A DNA stretch of 5,240 nt from the NCBI GenBank assembly GCA_947464585.1, contig CANHYS010000210.1, positions 1 to 5,240 on the forward strand. Direction: 5' to 3'. The translations under genes were made by a program, and so were the position numbers. Shown in pieces: positions 1 through 5,240 of this stretch. The DNA comes from Planctomycetaceae bacterium (GTDB lineage Bacteria > Planctomycetota > Planctomycetia > Pirellulales > UBA1268). The stretch's first letter is position 1, and every line of letters starts with the position of its first letter. The notes beneath the pieces are model-generated. The model saw only the letters and a list, made by a program, of their open reading frames with translations, was not told where the DNA came from and made no database searches.

Positions 1-2
1 TC

Positions 3-1436
3 GACCATCCGCCACTCTCTCTCCGAACCGATTCATTCGACAGTCTGTGCGAGGCGGCCCGTCGCGATCACGGCCGGCCGTCGGGCAGGCGGCCTCGACG
101 TGGCGGGATGCCGGTTGTGCGGGTGGAGGATGTCCTCGCCGCCCTGCCGCCTGCCCCGCCGTCTGCCGTGGGGGCTAACGGCCTGTCGGGGGCGCAGCTG
201 GGGGCGGGAATGGGGATGGTGCTGTCTGTCGATGCTGTCCGCTCGTTGCGGCCGTCCCCGGGCAGCCTGCTGGTGGAGGTGTGTGCCACGGCGTCACCGC
301 TCTCCGCCGCCGGCACCGCGGCCGAATCAGCCCCGCTTGATGCCATGCTCGTGCTCGACCAATCCTCCGGCCCGTTGGCCTCGCTCTCGTGGCAGTGGTT
401 GTGCCGGGGACTTGGCCGCGTGATCGGTCAGATGGGGACTGCCGATCGATTGTCGCTGGTCGTCTGCGGAGAGCGGCCGCGACTGGTGGCGCTGCGGGCC
501 GATGCTGCCACGCTCACTGCGTTGCTGCCCGAACTGACTCGCGAGCCGATGGCGAGGTTTGCCGACCTCGATGCGGCATTCCGACTGGTCGCCGCCGTTG
601 GCCGTCGCGAGGGTCGCCCGGAGAGGATCGTGGCCGCGACGCACGCCGATTCCCTGGAGCGATGCCGCGTGGAAGGGCGTGCCGCTTTGTCGGAGTGGCA
701 GGCCGCGCAGGCTGCGGCCCCGGCACTGCCGGTGGCGCCGATCACCGAGTTCGTGCTCATCGATCCGCAGCAACCGCTCGACGCCGGTGGCAGCACGCCA
801 GGGGTGGCGGCGGTGGCCCCAGGACGCGTCGCTGCCGATCCGATCGCGATCGGACGCGCCATGCTGGGGCGCGTTTTCGGCCGTCCGACGCTCGTGGCCA
901 CCGGTTGTCGGCTCGAGGTGGCGTTCGATCCAGCCCGTGTCGGTTCGTATCGCATCATCGGTCACCGGCAGACCGCGTCTGACGCCCTGGCCGCTATCGA
1001 TTCACGGCCCATTGATCTGCACGCCGGCGAAACCGTACGGGTTGTCTATGAGGTCATCCGCCGGCCGGGCGGAACGCCGCCTGCCGCGGCCGGCGTGGTA
1101 TCGGCCACGCTGGCGTGGACTCCGGCGGCTACCGGGCCGGACGGCCTGCCCCCCGAGCAGAAGGTGCGGCGGGGACTTGCCGACGGGAATGACGCGATGG
1201 CCGACGGCATGCGGGCCGGTCTGCCCTCCCCGCACGGCTGCGAACTACTGCTGGCGGTGGCGCTTGGCGAACTCACCGCATCGTCGGCCCATGCCGAGCC
1301 GTGGCGGCAGTCGGCGGCGGAAATGGCGAGGCTCGTGTCCCGTTGGCAGGCCCGTGGCGATCTGACGCCAATAGGAGGGTTGCTCATCGACTGCCTCGAG
1401 TTCCAGGGTGTCGTCCCGGAGGCAGCCAGCCGCTGA
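3..1436 (+). CDS. YfbK-type vWA-domain protein, 5'-partial (start lies upstream of the window)
   Basis: The predicted role is a protein-protein interaction scaffold of the YfbK family (N-terminal vWF_A region, vWA domain, C-terminal DUF3520 region). No enzymatic activity is expected. Numbering is from the ATG at 108. The segment MPVVRVEDVLAAL (residues 1-13) matches the family pattern LPPxxAVRxEExxNYF, which normally lies well inside the protein. The frame has no stop or ATG/GTG/TTG start between 3 and 107, and a plausible family segment (DSFDSLCEAARR) precedes it, so ATG 108 is probably internal. It also lacks a properly spaced ribosome binding site. Residues 53-60 (SLLVEVCA) lead into the vWA core, whose first strand AMLVLDQSSG is at 79-88. 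Residues 259-316 contain RPTLVATGCRLEVAFDPARV, SYRIIGHR and HAGETVRVVYEV, the most recognisable DUF3520 block. The C-terminal helical part (about 377-436) also fits. The MIDAS is degenerate: D84-Q-S-S-G replaces DxSxS, and the later Thr and Asp are not evident. Cellular location cannot be judged without the N terminus. The family call is firm; the function is unknown. Confidence 0.85.
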   Translation, partial: DHPPLSLRTDSFDSLCEAARRDHGRPSGRRPRRGGMPVVRVEDVLAALPPAPPSAVGANGLSGAQLGAGMGMVLSVDAVRSLRPSPGSLLVEVCATASPLSAAGTAAESAPLDAMLVLDQSSGPLASLSWQWLCRGLGRVIGQMGTADRLSLVVCGERPRLVALRADAATLTALLPELTREPMARFADLDAAFRLVAAVGRREGRPERIVAATHADSLERCRVEGRAALSEWQAAQAAAPALPVAPITEFVLIDPQQPLDAGGSTPGVAAVAPGRVAADPIAIGRAMLGRVFGRPTLVATGCRLEVAFDPARVGSYRIIGHRQTASDALAAIDSRPIDLHAGETVRVVYEVIRRPGGTPPAAAGVVSATLAWTPAATGPDGLPPEQKVRRGLADGNDAMADGMRAGLPSPHGCELLLAVALGELTASSAHAEPWRQSAAEMARLVSRWQARGDLTPIGGLLIDCLEFQGVVPEAASR

Positions 1437-1488
1437 GACCGCAGGCGCGATTCACCGGTTCGAAGCGGGAGCCGGTTTGACGGCGGTC
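1437..1488 (+). terminator. Nested hairpin just after the vWA gene; possible terminator
   Basis: Immediately after the TGA, an 8-bp stem pairs 1454-1461 with 1469-1476 (one G-U pair, seven-base loop). It is enclosed by a 6-bp inverted repeat, GACCGC at 1437-1442 with GCGGTC at 1483-1488. Position directly after a stop codon and high GC fit a transcription terminator. There is no T-run after the stem, only the mildly pyrimidine-rich CTCGTCTTCCC at 1490-1500, so intrinsic termination would be weak. It could instead be an mRNA 3'-end stabilising structure or an operator, since its right arm abuts the promoter candidate that follows. Confidence 0.35.
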
Positions 1489-1505
1489 GCTCGTCTTCCC
1501 AGAAT
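1477..1505 (+). promoter_or_regulatory. Candidate sigma70-type promoter for the TPR gene
   Basis: TTGACG at 1477-1482 matches the -35 consensus at five of six positions. CAGAAT at 1500-1505 matches the -10 consensus at four of six, with the ideal 17-bp spacing. Transcription would start near 1512, giving a 5' leader of about 125 bases before the ATG at 1636. The -35 element begins right after the hairpin stem (ending 1476) and lies inside the outer inverted repeat. The -10 lacks the usual first T, and chance matches are common, so confidence is modest. Planctomycete promoter consensus may differ from the E. coli pattern used here. Confidence 0.35.
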
Positions 1506-1635
1506 GCGGGGGCGGGTTCACAATGACAAGCCGTGATACCCCCTGCTCCTCACGGCAGCGGGATGGTGTCGGCGGAACTCATCGTCTTGCCTGCCGCTGC
1601 CCTCGCCCAACCCCTTTACCCCGCGCTTGCCCATC

Positions 1636-4600
1636 ATGATCGCGTCTCTTCGGCGTCTGTGGTTTGTCCTGCTGGCTGGGGGGATGGTCTGTGGAGTGAC
1701 CGCCGCACGTGGAGTCGCCGCCGATCCGCCGCAGCGCACCACGAAGGACATCGCCACGACCCGGTTGCTCGACGCGCTCGAAGAGCGGCAGATGCCCGAT
1801 GTTGTGCTCTGGGTGCTCGACCGTGTGGAGCAAGACCCACAGGCTGCGGCCGATTTCAAGACGGAAGTGCCGTTTCGGCGGGCGGCAGCGCTCGTGGCCG
1901 TGAACCGCTCGGAGTCCAACGCGGTCAGGCGGGCTGAGGTCTATGACCGTGCAGCACGCGAGATCGATGCGTTCCTGAAGGAGAGCCCTGAAGGCGAGCG
2001 GGCGATTCAGGCCTATCTGCAGAAGGGCAACCTGCTCATCGAACGTGGTCGGGCGAAGATCGAGGACTCGAAGCGGCCTGGCCAGGACGCAATAAAAATG
2101 CGGGCAGAGGCCCTGCCCTTCTTCGACGCGGCGATCAAGGTCTTGGAGGGGCCTGTTCGCAAGGAGAATGCCCCGATCGATGCCGTGACCAACGCCGAAG
2201 ACGCAGTGCTCAAACTCCTGCGAGAGGTGGATGCGTCACTGAAGGAGCTGCGTGGTGAGTCGGGTGGCGACAAGACCGACGCCGACAAGGACTCCGGAAA
2301 AGACGCCGGCAAGCCGGCACCGAAGTCGAAGAAGCCTGCCAAGAAGCCGGGGGCCGCACGGCTGATGGCCAGCCTGGAAGAGCAGCAGGACGAGCTGCGC
2401 GGCTTGCTCCTCAAGACGCGGCTGCTGATCGCAGGTGCCTACTACGAAAAGTCGCGGGCATTGGAGCCGAAGTCGAAGGAATGGGAGGCGGCCCTCACGG
2501 AGTCCGCGAAGCAATACAAGGAGCTCTACGAGAAATACCGAAGCCGTGGAGCCGGCCTGTTCGCCCGTTATTACGAGGGCCGAAACTACGTCGCCCTTGG
2601 CAAGCGGAAGGAAGCGTTGGCCGCGTTGGCAGACATCCGCGCGCTCGACGGGGACGGTATCGTGCCCAGCCTGAGGGCCAAGGCGATCAATTCCTCGCTC
2701 GAGTGCTGGCTGGAGGACAAAAAGTATGACGAGTTCGACGATCGGCTGCTGAAGCTGTCGTTGGCGCCACTCACTCCAGATCGCATCGACAACGACTGGC
2801 TCGGGATGAAGTATCGCACCGCCCTGCTGCTCGAGAAGCGGGCCGCGGCCATGCCGGACAAAGACAAGGCGAAACGCGGCCCGCTGCTTCGCGACGCCAA
2901 GCGGCTCGCCATGGAAGTGGCCAAGGTCAACAGGGATTTTGGCGCGGAGTCAAAGTCGCTGCTGGCCGAACTTGGCAAGCAGGTGCCGGATGATCTCGAC
3001 GGCGAGGTGGCGACGTTCGAGGCGGCCATGGATTCAGCGCGGGCAGCCCTCGCTGCCATGCAGGCGCGACAGGCCACGCTGAAGCAGGCCGAAGGGGCGA
3101 AGGACGCGGCGGCGATCGCAACAGCCCAGAAGGAATTGGCAGCGGATCGCGCGAAGTCGATCGCCAGCCTGCGGAGGGCCATGCCGTTGGCGGGGGCTGA
3201 CGACCTCGAGGCACTCAATCAGGCCCGCTCACTGCTTGCCTACGTGTTGTATGCCGACCAGCGGCTTCACGATGCGGCTGCGCTCGGCGATTTTCTTGTC
3301 GCACGGTACCCCAGCGCGAAGGGCAGTCAGCAGGCGTCCCGCATCGCCATGGCGAGTTGGCAGCAGTTGCAGAAGCAGCCCGTGGCTGCGTGGGCAGATG
3401 AGGCCAAGAGAAAGTGTGTGGAGACAGCCGAGGCGATCATGCGGACCTGGCCCGACCGTCCGGAGGCGGCCGATGCGGCTGTCATTGCCATCGCTGCGGC
3501 GACCGAGGATCGCTCGCCAGAGCGGATCGTCGAGATTCTGACGCAGGTGCCGGCGACGTCGCCTCGCCGTGCGGAGGTGCAGCTGCGGGCCGGCGGCGCA
3601 CTCTGGCGGGAAGTGCAGGAGAAGTCGCGGTTGGACGAGGCCGCGCGTCCACCGGCCGCGACGCTGGCCGGCTGGCGGACACAGGCCGAGAAGGCGATCG
3701 ACGACGGACTGGCCGGCATCCCAGCCGGCACCGGTCCAGCGGTTGTCAACGTGGCTGCGGCTTTGGCCCGGGCCCAGATGGCGATGGATGATGGCGACAA
3801 CACGCGGGTGGCCGCCTTGCTCGAACACAAGGACTACGGCCCGTGGACGGTCCTGACCGTCGACAAGGAGGAGTTCAAGCCGTTCAAGGCGGGGCTGCTC
3901 GCCACGCCCACGGCCACGGCCGGCCTGCGATATTTCATCGAGACCGAGCAGAGCGACAAGGCCGTGCAGGCCATGAAGAAGCTCGAGGAACTTGCCAGTG
4001 CATCTGGTGCGGAGGCGTCTGCCAGGCTGACGTCGATGTATCAGACAATGGGGCGCGACCTGCAGTCGCAGCTCATGAATCTCGCCTCCGGTCCCAATGC
4101 TGGCACACCGCAGGCGCAAGCCCGGGCGGCCGCCATCCTGACGGGGTTTGAAAAGTTTCTGGAGGGCGTGGCCAAGGATCCGAAGCTGTCGTCGCAGATG
4201 TGGGCGGCAACCACCTATCTCAACCTGGGCTCGGGCGAGGGCACGGGCTCGGCCGTGCCGAAGGCCAAGGCGGACGGCTATCTCGACAGGGCCGCGGCCA
4301 TCTACGAGGGACTGCTTTCCAAGGGCGGGGCCGAGATCGCCAAGTTCGAGCCCTCGATCCGAGTGAAGATGGCCAACGTCTACCGCGAGCGGGAAAAGTG
4401 GGACGAGGCCCAGAAGCACATCGACTGGATTTTGTCAGACAAGAAGCGGCAGAACACGCTCGACTTCCAGTTCCAGGCCGCCGAACTGCTCCAGCAGGCG
4501 GGCTCCAAAACGGTCGACAAGCCGAAGCAGGCTGACTATTACGGGAAGGCCATCAGCGGCTACAAACGCCGCGGTGATGCTGGTGAGATCTGGGGCTGGG

Positions 4601-4932
4601 GCTGGGCCGTCATCTCGAATCGCTTGGAGTCACAGGCGTTTGCGGGATCGGACGAAAAGGCGATGGAAGCCCGGCGGAAGTTTTTTCAGGCCCGCTTGAA
4701 CGCAGTGAGGTGCCGCATGGAGAAGGCAGAGGCCCTGCCGCAAGAGCGGGAGAAGGAGCTGCAGAAGGCGTTCGAATACATCGACCTGACCTATAAAATG
4801 CATCCCGATCTTGGCGGGCCCGACACGAGAAAAGCCTTCGATAAAATTCTGAAGGAGATCGAGAAGCGGCAAAACAAGCCTCCGCGGGGGGTCGACGGCC
4901 TGAAACAGGCTGCCGAAGCGGCCGCGGGGTGA
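1636..4932 (+). CDS. Large exported TPR-like helical-repeat protein of unknown function
   Basis: I do not recognise a named family. The protein is about 1098 residues, almost entirely alpha-helical by composition, and probably a periplasmic or envelope-associated scaffold. Residues 1-29 form a signal peptide: Arg6-Arg7, hydrophobic core 8-24, and cleavage after V27-A28-A29 before D30. Cys19 is not in a lipobox. TPR-like helix pairs are visible near residues 80-144, 266-334, 530-578 (LLAYVLYADQRLHDAAALGD followed by LVARYP, the best match), 905-956 and 1012-1061. A Lys/Asp/Pro/Ala-rich linker covers about 207-240, and a charged Ala-rich, probably coiled-coil stretch covers about 455-515. A WGWGW motif lies at 986-990, and the C terminus carries HPDLGG (1056-1061). 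ATG 1636 was chosen because it gives a compact signal peptide. TTG 1627 would add three residues, and neither start has a Shine-Dalgarno site. The next gene begins 24 bases after the stop, suggesting co-transcription. No catalytic motif is visible, so assembly or partner binding is the likely role, by inference. Confidence 0.9.
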   Translation: MIASLRRLWFVLLAGGMVCGVTAARGVAADPPQRTTKDIATTRLLDALEERQMPDVVLWVLDRVEQDPQAAADFKTEVPFRRAAALVAVNRSESNAVRRAEVYDRAAREIDAFLKESPEGERAIQAYLQKGNLLIERGRAKIEDSKRPGQDAIKMRAEALPFFDAAIKVLEGPVRKENAPIDAVTNAEDAVLKLLREVDASLKELRGESGGDKTDADKDSGKDAGKPAPKSKKPAKKPGAARLMASLEEQQDELRGLLLKTRLLIAGAYYEKSRALEPKSKEWEAALTESAKQYKELYEKYRSRGAGLFARYYEGRNYVALGKRKEALAALADIRALDGDGIVPSLRAKAINSSLECWLEDKKYDEFDDRLLKLSLAPLTPDRIDNDWLGMKYRTALLLEKRAAAMPDKDKAKRGPLLRDAKRLAMEVAKVNRDFGAESKSLLAELGKQVPDDLDGEVATFEAAMDSARAALAAMQARQATLKQAEGAKDAAAIATAQKELAADRAKSIASLRRAMPLAGADDLEALNQARSLLAYVLYADQRLHDAAALGDFLVARYPSAKGSQQASRIAMASWQQLQKQPVAAWADEAKRKCVETAEAIMRTWPDRPEAADAAVIAIAAATEDRSPERIVEILTQVPATSPRRAEVQLRAGGALWREVQEKSRLDEAARPPAATLAGWRTQAEKAIDDGLAGIPAGTGPAVVNVAAALARAQMAMDDGDNTRVAALLEHKDYGPWTVLTVDKEEFKPFKAGLLATPTATAGLRYFIETEQSDKAVQAMKKLEELASASGAEASARLTSMYQTMGRDLQSQLMNLASGPNAGTPQAQARAAAILTGFEKFLEGVAKDPKLSSQMWAATTYLNLGSGEGTGSAVPKAKADGYLDRAAAIYEGLLSKGGAEIAKFEPSIRVKMANVYREREKWDEAQKHIDWILSDKKRQNTLDFQFQAAELLQQAGSKTVDKPKQADYYGKAISGYKRRGDAGEIWGWGWAVISNRLESQAFAGSDEKAMEARRKFFQARLNAVRCRMEKAEALPQEREKELQKAFEYIDLTYKMHPDLGGPDTRKAFDKILKEIEKRQNKPPRGVDGLKQAAEAAAG
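2254..2355 (+). other. Low-complexity Lys/Asp/Pro/Ala linker within the TPR protein
   Basis: This in-frame stretch encodes about 34 residues (207-240 counted from ATG 1636). Its first half is rich in Asp, Lys, Ser and Gly (for example GGDKTDADKDSGKDAGK), and its second half is Lys/Pro/Ala-rich (KPAPKSKKPAKKPGAA). It is almost certainly disordered and separates the N-terminal helical block (about 30-205) from the main helical array starting near residue 242. The charge shifts from mixed acidic/basic to strongly basic, so the second half could contact nucleic acid, anionic glycans or phospholipid, or be only a flexible hinge. Confidence 0.75.
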
Positions 4933-4940
4933 GTGGAATC

Positions 4941-4960
4941 GGAGTGAGATGCCGGTATGA
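4941..4960 (+). promoter_or_regulatory. Weak ribosome-binding region with micro-ORF touching the next gene's start
   Basis: GGAG at 4941-4944 is the only Shine-Dalgarno-like element near the start of the third gene. It is 12 bases before ATG 4957, which is long, but 4 bases before another ATG at 4949. That ATG opens a three-codon reading frame (Met-Pro-Val-stop, 4949-4960), and its TGA overlaps ATG 4957 as ATGA, a classic arrangement for translational coupling. This may be chance. It does support 4957 as a usable start. Confidence 0.3.
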
Positions 4961-5240
4961 CAAACAGCAAGGCCGGAGCAAACCATTCAGGCACGGATTC
5001 AAGAATGAACAACACCATGACAACGAGCGACATCAAGGGAAACGGTTGCAGGCGACGGGCTTGGGCGACGCTGTTGGCCTGCTGCGCGACGGGGTGCGTT
5101 GCGCTGGCGGCGGCTCCCGGAACTGCGTTCGGGCAGGCCGCAGACAGGGTGAGCCTTGTCGGTGGCGCGAGCGTCGCGGGCAAGGTCGTCTCGGTCTCCC
5201 CGGCCGATGTCGACGTGGAGAATAGCGACGGCGAAACCCA
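4957..5240 (+). CDS. Exported protein with N-terminal small-beta-barrel-like segment, 3'-partial
   Basis: The frame is open from 4948 to the right edge, so only the first 94 codons or so are present. Numbering is from ATG 4957. A long polar lead (residues 1-30) with further Met codons at 17 (5005) and 21 (5017) precedes Arg32-Arg33-Arg34, a hydrophobic core of about 20 residues (AWATLLACCATGCVALAAA), and a signal peptidase I-like site around AFGQAA before DRV. The mature start, VSLVGGASVAGKVVSVSPAD followed by VDVENSDGET, has alternating hydrophobic residues and a glycine turn. This is the strand pattern of an SH3/LSm-like small barrel and resembles the start of many planctomycete exported proteins (pattern DxVxLxDGxxxxGKVxxxxPxxVxVE). 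Cysteines in the core do not give a standard lipobox, although ATGC is close to one. The 24-base gap to the TPR gene suggests one operon. The true start could be 5005. Function cannot be assigned from this fragment. Confidence 0.7.
   Translation, partial: MTNSKAGANHSGTDSRMNNTMTTSDIKGNGCRRRAWATLLACCATGCVALAAAPGTAFGQAADRVSLVGGASVAGKVVSVSPADVDVENSDGET

Noticed and set aside
327..965. Antisense open frame (about 212 residues) opposite the vWA gene
   Set aside because: The composition is Arg/His/Gly/Ser-rich shadow sequence. The + strand frame has clear family motifs throughout this interval.
559..1365. Overlapping + strand frame (about 268 residues) within the vWA gene
   Set aside because: The translation is dominated by Arg, Pro, Trp and Ser, typical of a shifted GC-rich frame. 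It has no domain signature or ribosome binding site.
1690..1692. Cys19 of the TPR protein as a lipoprotein attachment site
   Set aside because: The preceding residues are Gly-Met-Val, not a lipobox, and a good signal peptidase I site (V-A-A before D30) follows.
3667..3729. 9-bp inverted repeat GCCGGCTGG / CCAGCCGGC
   Set aside because: The 45-base loop and its position inside coding sequence made of Gly/Ala/Pro codons make chance pairing the simplest explanation.
3229..4419. Long antisense open frame (about 396 residues) opposite the TPR gene
   Set aside because: It lies wholly inside a well-supported + strand gene. Its translation is Arg/Leu/Gly/His-rich with no recognisable domain, as expected for the mirror of GC-rich codons lacking stops.
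4679..4688. T6C run as a possible programmed -1 frameshift site
   Set aside because: The reading frame places it as TTT-TTT-CAG preceded by G, which does not form an X-XXY-YYZ slippery heptamer. The zero frame also continues with conserved-looking sequence to the stop.
5083..5100. Cysteines in the signal region of the third gene as a lipobox
   Set aside because: The first Cys comes too soon after the Arg cluster, the second is preceded by Cys, and ATGC has Ala at -3 with a long hydrophobic stretch after the Cys. A signal peptidase I site fits better, though a lipoprotein is not fully excluded.

Overview
The window looks like ordinary chromosomal DNA from a GC-rich bacterium, most likely a planctomycete (Pirellulales-like). 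This rests on strong G/C preference at third codon positions, an exceptionally long secreted TPR-type protein, an N-terminal sequence in the last gene that resembles many planctomycete exported proteins, and the near absence of clear Shine-Dalgarno sites. The lineage call is inference from protein style, not from a marker gene.

All supported genes are on the + strand. (1) Positions 3-1436 hold the 3' part of a gene for a YfbK-type von Willebrand factor A (vWA) protein. Its frame is open through the left edge, and the family's N-terminal motif straddles the first in-window ATG at 108, so the true start is almost certainly upstream of the window. Its metal-binding (MIDAS) residues are largely lost. 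(2) Positions 1437-1635 are intergenic. They hold an 8-bp hairpin nested inside a second 6-bp inverted repeat, then a sigma70-like promoter candidate, then a pyrimidine-rich leader without a Shine-Dalgarno site. (3) Positions 1636-4932 encode a roughly 1098-residue exported protein made of TPR-like helical hairpins, with a Lys/Asp/Pro/Ala-rich linker near residue 220. (4) From 4957 (or 5005) to the right edge lies the 5' end of another exported protein. It has an Arg-rich signal peptide followed by a short beta-rich segment of the kind that starts SH3-like or LSm-like small barrels.

The two downstream genes are only 24 bases apart and both carry signal peptides, so they probably form one transcription unit that starts in the 1437-1635 gap. 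The vWA gene may be an independent unit read towards it. vWA domains and TPR arrays are both protein-interaction scaffolds, so a role in an envelope-associated protein assembly is plausible. Nothing in the window identifies a substrate or an enzymatic activity. There is no sign of mobile elements, CRISPR arrays, tRNA or rRNA, defence genes or phage genes. The most useful observations are the degenerate MIDAS, the 5'-truncated first gene, the intergenic hairpin/promoter arrangement, and the probable co-transcription of two exported proteins of unknown function.
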